Assembly (NCBI GenBank): GCA_018222985.1 | Contig: JAAEZG010000004.1 | Location: 1-64,000 of the forward strand | Reading direction: 5' to 3' | DNA: 64,000 nt | DNA from: Gammaproteobacteria bacterium | Lineage (GTDB): Bacteria; Pseudomonadota; Gammaproteobacteria; Enterobacterales; Alteromonadaceae | Shown here: positions 17,447-26,409 of the stretch, in pieces | How the letters are laid out: each line of letters begins with the position of its first letter | Position numbering within the stretch: the stretch's first letter is position 1 | Notes under the pieces: model-generated | Databases searched by the model: none | What the model was told of the DNA's origin: nothing | What the model saw: the letters and a program-made list of their open reading frames with translations, nothing else | Program-made: the position numbers and the translations under genes

Positions 17447-19582
17447 ATGGCCTTAAAAAATCGTTTTTATGTGAGTAGTTTAACGCTCACAGCATTGCTG
17501 CTTGTGGGTTGTCATCCGCAACCAACAGCAAACTCGCCAGTTCAAGCTCCGGTTGCAGAGCAGCGCCCTTATACGGTGGAGTCGCCACAAGGTAACCGCC
17601 AAGACCCTTATTATTGGTTGCGTGATGATACGCGCACAGACCCAGACGTTATTGCTTATCTAGAAGCTGAAAACGCCTATTATGATGCGTATCGGGAAAA
17701 ATATGCTGATTTAACGCAAACCTTAGAGCAAGAAATTATTGGGCGCATCAAACAAGACGATAGCTCGGTTCCCTACCAAAAAGGCGATTATTTATACGCC
17801 ACCAAGTACGAAGCCGGGAAAGAATACCCAATTTACGTACGTACCGACGCCCAAGGCAATGAGCAGGTGATGCTCGATGTGAACCAACTGGCCGCAGGGC
17901 AAAAATACATGGCCGTCAGTAACTGGTCGGTGAGCCCGAATCAGCAGTTGCTTGCCTACATGGTTGATAATACTGGCCGTCGGCAATATGAGTTGCGCGT
18001 TCGCAATTTAACCACAGGTGAAGACTACGCACAGACGCTGTCTGGTCTGTCTGCGGCCATTGCTTGGGCCAAAGACAATAAAACCTTGTTTGTGATTGAA
18101 AACGACCCCCAAACCTTATTATCAACACGGGTTCTGAAGTATCGCCTGGGTGAACCGGCTGAAAATGCTGAATTGGTGTACGAAGAAACGGACAATACGT
18201 TTTATATGTACGTCAATAACACGACTGACGGCGAATACGTGCAAATTCACCTTGATCAAACCGTGTCTACCGAAGTACGCGTGTTAGATGCCGACACACC
18301 CGATGGCAACTTTCAGGTGCTTGCCCCGCGCGAGCGCGACTTTCAATACAGCGCTGATCATATCAACGGTCGCTGGATTATCCGTACCGATTTGAATGCG
18401 CCGAACTTCCAGATCATGGAAGTTGCCCATGAAGACATCGGCGATAAAAGCAAATGGCAACCGCTTGTGCAGCACAAAGACGACGTGTTTATTCAAGACT
18501 TCGCGGTGTTCTCAAACTACCTAGCCATTAATGAGCGCAGCGAGGGCTTACGCCGTATTCGCATTGTGCCTTGGAATAGTGAAACGCAAGCGCAGTTTAT
18601 TGCTTCAGATGAAGCGGCTTATGTCACAGGTTTTGAGCGCAATGTACAGCAAGACACCGATATTTTGCGTTATACCTACAGCTCGTTGACCACGCCTTCA
18701 ACGGTTTACGCTTACAACATGGCAACTGGCAAGCAAGAAGTTTTAAAACAAACCGAAGTACCAAACTACGACGGCAGCTTGTATGAAACCGCACGTACTT
18801 GGGCGACGGCCGATGACGGCACGAAGATTCCAGTGTCGCTACTTTATAAAAAAGGCTTTAAGCAAGACGGCAGTGCACCATTGTATCAATATGCCTACGG
18901 TTCTTATGGTTCAAGCTCTGATCCATATTTCCGGTCAACCATTTTCAGCTTGGTCGACCGTGGCTTTGTATATGCCATTGCCCATATTCGTGGTGGCCAG
19001 GAAATGGGCCGCGCATGGTATGAAAATGGCAAAATGCTGAATAAAATTAATACCTTCACCGACTTTATCGATGTGACTGAACACTTGGTTGCGGAAAATT
19101 ATGCGCACCCAGATAAAGTGTTTGCTATGGGCGGTAGCGCCGGCGGATTACTTATGGGTGCTGTAGCTAATATGGCCCCGGAACAATACCGTGGCATGAT
19201 GGCCCATGTACCGTTTGTTGATGTGGTAACCACAATGCTTGACGAGAGCATACCCTTAACCACCAATGAATTTGATGAGTGGGGTAATCCAAAACATCAA
19301 CCGTACTATGATTACATGCTGTCGTACTCACCGTATGACCAGGTGAAAAAACAAGATTACCCAGCAATTTTGGTCACCACGGGCTTACACGACTCTCAGG
19401 TTCAGTATTTTGAACCAGCAAAATGGGTGGCCAAGCTACGGACACACAAAACGGATGCGAACCCATTAATGTTCAAAACCAATATGGCGGCGGGGCATGG
19501 TGGAAGTAGTGGCCGGTTCTCGCGCATGAAGGAAATTGCAGAAGAATACGCCTTCATCCTGAACTTACTGCAAGAGCGCTAG
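17447..19582 (+). CDS. S9 oligopeptidase, lipoprotein (oligopeptidase B-like)
   Basis: A second envelope S9 peptidase of 711 residues, closer to oligopeptidase B, which cleaves after Lys or Arg. The lipobox is LLVGC. The sequence has the family opening DPYYWLRDDTRTDPDV, a propeller domain, the nucleophile in GGSAGGLLMGA, DSQVQYFEP around the Asp and AGHGGSSG with the His. The ribosome binding site is weak. It is preceded by the divergent TPR cyclase and followed by a very strong hairpin. Confidence 0.9.
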   Translation: MALKNRFYVSSLTLTALLLVGCHPQPTANSPVQAPVAEQRPYTVESPQGNRQDPYYWLRDDTRTDPDVIAYLEAENAYYDAYREKYADLTQTLEQEIIGRIKQDDSSVPYQKGDYLYATKYEAGKEYPIYVRTDAQGNEQVMLDVNQLAAGQKYMAVSNWSVSPNQQLLAYMVDNTGRRQYELRVRNLTTGEDYAQTLSGLSAAIAWAKDNKTLFVIENDPQTLLSTRVLKYRLGEPAENAELVYEETDNTFYMYVNNTTDGEYVQIHLDQTVSTEVRVLDADTPDGNFQVLAPRERDFQYSADHINGRWIIRTDLNAPNFQIMEVAHEDIGDKSKWQPLVQHKDDVFIQDFAVFSNYLAINERSEGLRRIRIVPWNSETQAQFIASDEAAYVTGFERNVQQDTDILRYTYSSLTTPSTVYAYNMATGKQEVLKQTEVPNYDGSLYETARTWATADDGTKIPVSLLYKKGFKQDGSAPLYQYAYGSYGSSSDPYFRSTIFSLVDRGFVYAIAHIRGGQEMGRAWYENGKMLNKINTFTDFIDVTEHLVAENYAHPDKVFAMGGSAGGLLMGAVANMAPEQYRGMMAHVPFVDVVTTMLDESIPLTTNEFDEWGNPKHQPYYDYMLSYSPYDQVKKQDYPAILVTTGLHDSQVQYFEPAKWVAKLRTHKTDANPLMFKTNMAAGHGGSSGRFSRMKEIAEEYAFILNLLQER

Positions 19583-19587
19583 CAGCT

Positions 19588-19668
19588 ATTAGATAGTAGA
19601 TATTAGCGAAAAAAAAATGGCGGAATCTGTTAGCAGATTCCGCCATTTTCTAATATCCAATAGCTAAT
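19588..19668. repeat. 81-bp extended inverted repeat with embedded terminator
   Basis: Outer arms 19588-19606 and 19650-19668 match at 16 of 19 positions in inverted orientation. Nested inside is a perfect 16-bp stem. Together they make one long hairpin, larger than a normal terminator, and could be a dispersed intergenic repeat. Confidence 0.7.
19614..19649. terminator. Bidirectional terminator between convergent genes
   Basis: A perfect 16-bp stem (AAAATGGCGGAATCTG and its complement) with a TTAG loop, ending the S9 peptidase gene and the convergent yeeN-like gene. Confidence 0.9.
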
Positions 19669-19693
19669 AACTAATATCGCCTTTGCTTTCAGG

Positions 19694-20413
19694 TTACCAT
19701 TGGGCGCTGTGATAGACGTTTTGTACGTCATCACAGTCGTTCAACATATCCAACAGCTTTTCCATTTGCGCAATGTCTTCTTCACTTTCAAGCTGCGTTG
19801 TTAACTGCGGCAAGTACTGCACCTCGTCAACTTCAAACTCAATGCCTTCCATCGCTTCTTGCAGTGCCTGCTTCGCTTTGTGGGCTTCAGTATGTGGGGC
19901 GAACACGGTAATAAAGCCGTCGTCGGCTTCAATGTCGGTTACGTCCACATCGGCCATCATTAGCGCTTCAAGCACAGCGTCTTCGTCGTCGCCAGCAAAT
20001 TGTAAAATGGCGCAGTGATCGAACATGTGCGACACACTGCCTGGGGCACCAAGCTTGCACTTGGTTTTGGTGAAGCAATTGCGTACTTCACCAATGGTGC
20101 GGTTAGGGTTGTCGGTTAGCGCATCGACCATGACCATGCAGTTGCCTGGGCCAAAGCCTTCGTACATGGCAGGTGAGTAGTCTTCACCGGCACCGCCTTT
20201 GGCTTTATCAATGGCTTTTTCAATAACGTGAGCCGGAACTTGGTCCTTTTTTGCGTTATCGATCAAGCTACGAAGCTGCAAGTTTGCATCGGGGTCCACG
20301 CCGCCTTGTTTGGCGACCACATAAATTTGGCGACCATATTTGCTATACACTTTACTTTTTGCTGCAGCGGTTTTCGCTATCGACTCTTTTCGGTTTTGAT
20401 ACGCGCGACCCAT
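19694..20413 (-). CDS. yeeN: YebC/PmpR-family protein, YeeN type
   Basis: A 239-residue member of the YebC/TACO1 (DUF28) family, closest to the YeeN branch. It opens with [15 protein letters not shown]. It carries the family segments [15 protein letters not shown] and [11 protein letters not shown], and the C-terminus reads [11 protein letters not shown]. Family members act as DNA-binding regulators or help ribosomes through difficult proline-containing stretches; which applies to YeeN is unsettled. It is a single gene ending at the shared terminator. Confidence 0.88.
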   Translation of the reverse strand: MGRAYQNRKESIAKTAAAKSKVYSKYGRQIYVVAKQGGVDPDANLQLRSLIDNAKKDQVPAHVIEKAIDKAKGGAGEDYSPAMYEGFGPGNCMVMVDALTDNPNRTIGEVRNCFTKTKCKLGAPGSVSHMFDHCAILQFAGDDEDAVLEALMMADVDVTDIEADDGFITVFAPHTEAHKAKQALQEAMEGIEFEVDEVQYLPQLTTQLESEEDIAQMEKLLDMLNDCDDVQNVYHSAQW

Positions 20414-20468
20414 AAAATTGCTCTCGCTTTGTTCTAATGAAAGATAAGGGTGGCAATTTTATACCCAG

Positions 20469-22081
20469 TTACAGTTGATAATCCAGTTTTAACCAATAAG
20501 TACGACCTGGTTCATTGACTTGGGTTATTTGTTCGTAGCCGGAAACGGCAGCACCAGCAGTACTTAAGTGTTCGGCAAAGGCCTTATCAAATAAATTGTC
20601 CACCCCAAAGCTTAGTCGCCAGTGCTGACCAAACTTGCGATGAGCGTTAAGGGCTAGGGTGCCAAACCCCGCGGTTTCTTTAAAATCGCTGCCGGCGATA
20701 TTACCCTGGCCAATGGCAACGCGGTGCTGATTGGCAACCACACGCCATAAGCCTGCAACGGTCCAATTTTGCACGGTGTACTCAGCCCCAAGTTTAAGTT
20801 CCAATGGTGGCTGCTGGGCAAGCGGGCGATGGTCGGTTAAATTGCTGCCATGGGTATACGCAAGGCTCGCGTCAAGCAACCAATGGTCATTCGCACGGTA
20901 GTTCACCAGTACCTCGCCACCAAAACTTTCGGTGTTCACCGAGCGCACTGTGTTTGGCTGCATTAGTGGACCATGCTCAATAAGAATATAGTCGTCAACG
21001 CGGTTATAGAATGTGCTCACCACCACTTCGGTTGCCGCAATACGATAGTGATAACCAAGGTCTAGTTGGTGGGTTAGTTCCGGCGCGATATGAAACGCAC
21101 TGGCCGAGTTAGCCGACTGATTGTTGTTGCCAATTAGCTCCCAAAAGTCCGGAAAGCGCTCGGCGCGGCCAATGCCGGCGTACCACTGGTTAGCGCCCAA
21201 ATTGGGTTCGGCATTCTCATGGTTGGCGTAAACTCGCGAAGGCTGTAGTTATCCATAACGTGGTCAACGTAGCCAAAATAAATTTGGCTATCGAGCTCAG
21301 CAAGCCAGTTTGTTAGATAACTCTCACGCCAACGTAAGCTGGCGCTGGTGCGGTCAAACACGGCGCCATCCATCATGCGATCAGCATAGGCCGCTTCGGC
21401 GCCACTTTGCCCTAGTGTCAGCAGTACAACAGTGTCTTGGTCGGGTGTCCAACCAAGCTGTGTATCAACACCCCAACGCTGGTAAGCACTATTGATAGAT
21501 GTACCGTTACCATCTCGATAGTCATCGCTTTCGCTATAACTGGCGTTAATACGCCAAAATCCATGGTCATTGCCAGCTAGGTAATCTGCATTTCCGTCAA
21601 TGCGGCCAAACGAGCCAATAACGGTACTGATTTGGCCAGGGCTAGCCTCGGGGTCAAACTGGTAGCTTTTACGCTCAAACAATACGGTGCCAGCCGCTGG
21701 TCCATAAAGCACCGTTTGCGGGCCTTTAATAACACGTATTTGGTCATAGTTTTGCGGGTTAATATAAGCGGTAGGTGGGTCCATACGGCCACTGCAGCCG
21801 CCAAGCACCATTTGGTCGTCACTGCTGATGGTTAGGCGTGAGCCAGCCGCGCCACGAAATACCGGGTCACCGCTGGTGCCGCCTTTACGTATCAGATTAA
21901 AGCCAGGAATAGCCTTCAAGTAGTCAGCACCGTCTTGCGCGGGTAGTGGCTGTTGAGGTGCTTTGGGGTCTTTTACTAGTTCAATGGTATTGAGCGGGCG
22001 CGCTCCCGTTACCACGATGCGCTCAAGTGGCGGGGCTTCGGTTTGGCTTAATGCAAGTGCAATAGATAATGATAACAACAT
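20469..22081 (-). pseudogene. TonB-dependent copper receptor, broken by internal deletion and frameshift
   Basis: Two reading frames cover one OprC/NosA-type outer-membrane receptor. The upstream frame (22081 down to about 21204) has a signal peptide, the TonB-box region and the plug, with motifs VFRGAAGSRLTI and GGCSGRMDPPTAY that mark the copper-receptor group. It then runs out of frame to a stop at 21134. The downstream frame (about 21240 to 20469) resumes the barrel at WYAGIGRAERFPDFWELIG and ends with a normal C-terminus. About a hundred barrel residues expected between the two are absent. GGAG lies eight bases before 22081. It is non-functional unless the assembly is wrong. Confidence 0.82.
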
Positions 22082-22195
22082 GGTTCGTACTCCAATACAG
22101 CCGATGTGGGCAACAGATGCGGGCATTATCAACACATTGATTTAAAAAGTGATGTGGCAAAATGTCGCAGGTGGAAATCTCGACAAACTGATGCA

Positions 22196-22215
22196 TACTT
22201 AAGAGGTACTTAAGA
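22196..22215 (+). repeat. Direct repeat upstream of the RegB-like gene
   Basis: TACTTAAGA occurs twice with an 11-bp period, one helical turn, directly before the AAGGAG of the kinase gene. It may be a regulator site. Confidence 0.5.
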
Positions 22216-22229
22216 AGGAGCTAAACTGC

Positions 22230-23261
22230 GTGACCATACGGGATATTTTGGCAGCCACAACACTGTTGCTTGTAACGCTTATTGCCAATAGTTTTATTTG
22301 GCTAAATGGCGCTGCAACCAACCCCTATGCGGTATTAATACTGGTGCCCATGGCTGCGGCAATGCTGATGCTGCCGTTTCGTTTAGCTTGGTTGGTGATG
22401 GTGGTTGGCGTATTCGGGCAGTTGCTGCAACTGCAAGCGCCACTACCTACTCATCATCAAATGGATACCCACTATAGGGCAATGGTTTATGGTCAAGTTT
22501 TCGCCGCTTTGTTGCTTGGTGTCACGTTACATATTTTGCGCATACGTATTGTGCGGCAGCAGCAAGCCATTCGCGCCTTGCATCAACGCCAGCACCGCGA
22601 TGAACAGCTTGTGACTATTGGCACCGCCGCAGCGCAGTTCAGTCACGAAGTGGCAACCCCAATTCAAACCATACAATTTATGCTTGAAGATGCGCGGCAA
22701 CGTTACCCGAATGATGAGGACTTGCAGCGCGCCGAGCAGCAAATACGCCGTATTCATAACTTGTTGCTAGACTGGCGACAAGTCGCAGAAGATGTGCGGG
22801 TTAATCGAGTGCTTGAAATTCAAGTGAATGAATTGGTCCAGCAAGTACGTGATGCGTTGCTTATTGCCCGCCCTGACATTCGCGTTGATTGGCATGACAA
22901 CGAATACCCTGGCTGGGTGGTGCATGCCGATAGGACGCTAATTCCGGCATTATTAAGTTTGCTTCATAATGCCGCCGACGCCGCACCACTGGATAGCAAA
23001 ATAGATGTGAGCACTGCACGCACGGACGACTATTGGCAGATGACAATTTGCAACGAGGGCACTCCGTTAGATGCACTAAAAGCACGCGGTTTAGGTAAAG
23101 AGTTATTGCCCAGTAGCCGTGGCGTGGGGGCCGGGGCCATGTTGAGTTATGCGACCTTTGAACGTTTTAATGGCGATGTCAGTTGGCGTGCTGAACAGGC
23201 TTCGACGATAACTGAAGTGCGTTTGCCGGTTAGCAAAGCTGTGGAGCCTGAAAATGACTGA
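22230..23261 (+). CDS. RegB/PrrB-like sensor histidine kinase
   Basis: A 343-residue membrane kinase paired with a RegA-like regulator. About four N-terminal helices (1-110) form the sensor, and the H-box is AAAQFSHEVATPIQTI near 135-150, as in RegB. The ATP domain has an N-box (LLHNAADAAP) and a GVGAGAML lid, but the usual DxGxG box reads NEGTP, so it is divergent. The redox-active cysteine that RegB carries after the H-box is missing; the only Cys is in TICNEG. Translation starts at GTG, with AAGGAG ten bases upstream. The stop overlaps the regulator start by eight bases. Confidence 0.85.
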   Translation: MTIRDILAATTLLLVTLIANSFIWLNGAATNPYAVLILVPMAAAMLMLPFRLAWLVMVVGVFGQLLQLQAPLPTHHQMDTHYRAMVYGQVFAALLLGVTLHILRIRIVRQQQAIRALHQRQHRDEQLVTIGTAAAQFSHEVATPIQTIQFMLEDARQRYPNDEDLQRAEQQIRRIHNLLLDWRQVAEDVRVNRVLEIQVNELVQQVRDALLIARPDIRVDWHDNEYPGWVVHADRTLIPALLSLLHNAADAAPLDSKIDVSTARTDDYWQMTICNEGTPLDALKARGLGKELLPSSRGVGAGAMLSYATFERFNGDVSWRAEQASTITEVRLPVSKAVEPEND

Positions 23262-23781
23262 TACGGTGTTAATCATTGATGACGACATTCAGTTGTTGCA
23301 GGCTTTGCGCAGCCGGCTAGAACGCGCTGGGTTTACGGTGGCGACCGTCGCAACACTAGATGAACTAAACACCACGCAATTTCCTGAAATTAAACACATT
23401 TTGCTAGATCTTAAGTTTGGTGAAATCAACGGTCTAGAGTTGATAAAGCCGTTAAAACAACGGTTTAAACCCGAAAATTTAGTGGTTTTGACAGGCTACG
23501 CCAGCATTGCAACCTCGGTGGCTGCCATTAAAGCGGGCGCGACTGACTATTTAGCAAAGCCCATACAAACACAGGTTTTGCTAAACAGCTTAGCAGCTGA
23601 TGTGCATCAAGAAACTGAACTGAGTGAGCAGCCATTATCACCTGCCCAACTTGAATGGGAACACATTCAACGCGTTATGCACGAGCACCATGGAAACATT
23701 TCAGCGACCGCTCGCGCATTAGGTATGCACCGTCGTACCTTGCAACGCAAGCTAAGTAAGCACTCACCAATAAAAGAGTAA
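23254..23781 (+). CDS. RegA/PrrA/ActR-type response regulator
   Basis: A 175-residue response regulator. The receiver has IDDD near residue 8, the phosphoacceptor in LLDLKFG near 49, and LTGYASIATSVAAIKAGA with the conserved Thr. A Fis-type helix-turn-helix ends the protein with ISATARALGMHRRTLQRKL, nearly invariant in RegA homologues. RegA proteins control respiration, electron transport and redox balance. It overlaps the kinase gene and leads a run of co-directional redox and sulfur genes. Confidence 0.92.
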   Translation: MTDTVLIIDDDIQLLQALRSRLERAGFTVATVATLDELNTTQFPEIKHILLDLKFGEINGLELIKPLKQRFKPENLVVLTGYASIATSVAAIKAGATDYLAKPIQTQVLLNSLAADVHQETELSEQPLSPAQLEWEHIQRVMHEHHGNISATARALGMHRRTLQRKLSKHSPIKE

Positions 23782-23798
23782 GTGCAAAGGAGAGTAAT

Positions 23799-24341
23799 AT
23801 GAAAGCACTCATTCCAATTGTTTTTTTACTAAGTACGCCGGTTCTGGCCGATGACCAGCAGCGCATTGAGCAATCACGACATTTAGCTATGGAGCTACAA
23901 CAGCAGTTAAGTTCTGAGCTTATGGCCGCAATGAAAGCGCAAGGCCTAGTGCATGCAATTTCTGTGTGTAATGAACGTGCACCAGACATTGCCGAAGGGC
24001 TAAGCAAAAGCAATAATGCTGTGGTTGGACGCACCGCCTTGCGCGTTCGCAACCCGAACAATGCACCCATGGGCGAGCAAAAAGCGGTCATGGACTATTT
24101 TCAAGCGCGAATGGCGAAAGATCCAAATACTGTGCCAGAAGTATTATTTACAGCCAGCAATGGCGAGCAGCATTACATGCGCGCAATTCCAATGCAGCCG
24201 CAATGTGCAGCCTGCCACGGCAGTAACATCACGCCGGACGTGCGCAACGCAATAGCGCAAAAGTACCCGAACGACCAAGCCACAGGCTTCGAAGTAGGCG
24301 ATTTGCGTGGTTCGTTTTTAATTCGTTGGCTGGAAGAATAA
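23799..24341 (+). CDS. Periplasmic c-type heme protein (DUF3365/Tll0287-like)
   Basis: A 180-residue exported heme protein. The signal peptide ends near VLADD. The Tll0287-like (DUF3365) domain is recognised by SVCNERAPDIAEGL and RVRNPNNAP. One heme site, CAACH, lies near residue 131. Such domains are seen as stand-alone cytochromes or as heme-based sensors. An AAGGAG site lies at the proper distance. Its position right behind the RegBA-like pair suggests a redox-sensing or electron-transfer role linked to that system; this is inference. Confidence 0.82.
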   Translation: MKALIPIVFLLSTPVLADDQQRIEQSRHLAMELQQQLSSELMAAMKAQGLVHAISVCNERAPDIAEGLSKSNNAVVGRTALRVRNPNNAPMGEQKAVMDYFQARMAKDPNTVPEVLFTASNGEQHYMRAIPMQPQCAACHGSNITPDVRNAIAQKYPNDQATGFEVGDLRGSFLIRWLEE

Positions 24342-24400
24342 GATACCAAGTCAGATATATACATTCGACGTAAACATTCGAAGTAAACAAGGAGATTGTT

Positions 24401-25273
24401 ATGGCTACCGATGCTGTTCAAGTAAAAGCATTTCTTGATGACGATAGCGAAACATTCAGTTATGTGGTGTACCACGAAACCGAACGCCAAGCCGTGATTG
24501 TTGACCCTGTACTTGATTTTGATTACAAATCGGGGCGCACGCATACCAACGGCGCGCAGCGCTTGGTCGACTTTGTGAACGCTGAGAACTTATCCGTTGC
24601 GTGGGTGCTAGAAACCCACGCCCATGCGGACCACTTGTCAGCTGCCCCCTTTGTGAAAGAACAGGTGGGCGGCAAAATAGGTATTGGCGAGCACATTAAA
24701 GACGTGCAGCAGATTTTTAAAGACGTATTTAATTTAGAAAAAGAATTTTTGCCAAACGGCCACCAGTTTGATCATTTGTTTACAGATGGCGAGAGCTTTC
24801 AGGTTGGCTCCATGCACTTCGAAGTGATGCATACGCCTGGCCACACGCCAGCTGACTTGTGTTACATTGTTAATGGCAATAAGGTGTTTGTGGGCGATAC
24901 ACTGTTTATGCCCGACGTCGGTACCGCCCGATGTGACTTTCCTGGTGGCAGTGCGACGACCTTGTACCGGTCAATTAAAAAGATTTTGGCACTACCTGAA
25001 GCGACAGAAATTTATATTTGTCACGACTACCCGCCCGAGGGCCGCGAACACGAGTGTAAAACCACGGTGGCGGCGCAGCGTCAACATAGCAAGCATGTGC
25101 ATGACGGGGTAAGCGAAGCGGAGTTCGTTAAAATGCGTGAAGAACGCGATGCGACCCTTGCGATGCCGCGCTTAATTTTGCCATCAATACAAGTTAACAT
25201 TCGCGCAGGTAACATGCCGCCAGCCGATGCTGACGGTAAGGTTTACTTGAAGCTGCCCATTAATCAGCTGTGA
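24401..25273 (+). CDS. Metallo-beta-lactamase-fold hydrolase, persulfide dioxygenase/Blh-like
   Basis: A 290-residue protein of the ETHE1/Blh branch of the metallo-beta-lactamase fold. Metal ligands appear in THAHADHLSA near 73, HTPGHTPADL near 147, VGDTLF, and CHDYPPEGRE near 207. The segment GTARCDFPGGS corresponds to the iron-dioxygenase subgroup, which oxidises glutathione persulfide to sulfite. An AAGGAG precedes the start. The next gene overlaps by four bases and is a YeiH-type exporter, so sulfur oxidation with export of the product is a plausible joint role. Confidence 0.82.
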   Translation: MATDAVQVKAFLDDDSETFSYVVYHETERQAVIVDPVLDFDYKSGRTHTNGAQRLVDFVNAENLSVAWVLETHAHADHLSAAPFVKEQVGGKIGIGEHIKDVQQIFKDVFNLEKEFLPNGHQFDHLFTDGESFQVGSMHFEVMHTPGHTPADLCYIVNGNKVFVGDTLFMPDVGTARCDFPGGSATTLYRSIKKILALPEATEIYICHDYPPEGREHECKTTVAAQRQHSKHVHDGVSEAEFVKMREERDATLAMPRLILPSIQVNIRAGNMPPADADGKVYLKLPINQL

Positions 25274-26217
25274 AGATGACACACATGACATCTGCTTTGT
25301 TTTGGCTAGGCGCGCTAGCAGCGCTGACACCTTGGGTGAGCGCCCCTATTGCGCTTGTTCTTGGCTTTCTTATGGCCAGCTTTAAATGGGTGCCCGCGGC
25401 CGTAAACACCAATGCATGGACCAAAAAGCTACTTGCTATTGCTATCGTTGCCCTGGGGTTTGGTGTACAGCTAAATGTTGCATGGCAAGTCACGGGCAAT
25501 TATTTAGGGCTCATGGTGGTTAGCATTGCGGTCACCCTCGTTGCGGCGCTGTTACTTGGAAAAGCGTTTAAAGTTGACACCCCAACCAGTCATTTAATTG
25601 GTTCCGGCACGGCAATTTGTGGCGGTAGCGCCATTGCTGCGGTAGGGCCCGCTATTCGCGCTCGCAGTGACCAGATGGCCTTGGCATTGGCGAGCGTCTT
25701 TACTTTAAATGCCATTGCATTATTAGTGTTTCCACTCATTGGCCGCGCCTTGGGGCTCAGTGACGAACTATTTGGCGCTTGGGCGGCTATCGCCATTCAT
25801 GACACCTCTTCAGTGGTCGGTGCTGCGCAAGCCTATAGCGACGAAGCCTTACAAACGGCAACCACCTTAAAGCTCGCTCGCGCCTTGTGGATAATTCCGG
25901 TGGCCTTGTTATCTGCGTTGGCGTATCAGCGCTTTTCTGGCGACAGCACAAAAACCAAGCTAACCGTACCTTGGTTTATTGGCGGTTATATTGCTGCCAT
26001 GGTCATTGCCACTTATTTGCCGCAATTTAGTGAACTATATAACGCTGCATTTTCGGCAGGTAAAAAGCTGCTTGTACTAAGTTTGTATTTGGTTGGTGCT
26101 AGCATAACCATTAGCCGCTTGCGTGCAGCGGGGCCACGACCGCTGCTGCTTGCTGTGGTGCTATGGGTGTTTATTGCGTTGCTGTCGCTTGGGTGGCTTA
26201 CAATACTGACTGACTAA
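25270..26217 (+). CDS. YeiH/UPF0324-family putative sulfate exporter
   Basis: A 315-residue inner-membrane protein with about ten helices, of the YeiH (PSE, UPF0324) family. Family marks are SHLIGSGTAICGGSAIAAVGPAI and AAIAIHDTSSVVGAA. GTG at 25270 overlaps the stop of the preceding gene, but ATGs at 25276 and 25285 are possible starts. The family is annotated as sulfate or sulfonate exporters on weak evidence. The coupling to a persulfide-dioxygenase-like gene supports export of an oxidised sulfur product. Confidence 0.85.
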   Translation: MKMTHMTSALFWLGALAALTPWVSAPIALVLGFLMASFKWVPAAVNTNAWTKKLLAIAIVALGFGVQLNVAWQVTGNYLGLMVVSIAVTLVAALLLGKAFKVDTPTSHLIGSGTAICGGSAIAAVGPAIRARSDQMALALASVFTLNAIALLVFPLIGRALGLSDELFGAWAAIAIHDTSSVVGAAQAYSDEALQTATTLKLARALWIIPVALLSALAYQRFSGDSTKTKLTVPWFIGGYIAAMVIATYLPQFSELYNAAFSAGKKLLVLSLYLVGASITISRLRAAGPRPLLLAVVLWVFIALLSLGWLTILTD

Positions 26218-26409
26218 GCACCACCACCGCTATAATTATTGAACCCAACTGGGTTAGCTGAGTCCAATACCATAAGTGAAAAGGCTTAAGGTAAAAGGAA
26301 TAACATAGAGCTATTTAATCTTGAGCAAGCTTCTATTTAAGCTCATGATTTTAAGCGCAAACGGCTTCACGAATAACCGAATATCAAACACCTTATGAAG
26401 GAGTATGTG

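Noticed and set aside
20469-21200. Separate small TonB-receptor gene with its own TTG start
   Set aside because: The sequence is only the C-terminal barrel of the broken receptor; no signal peptide or plug is present.
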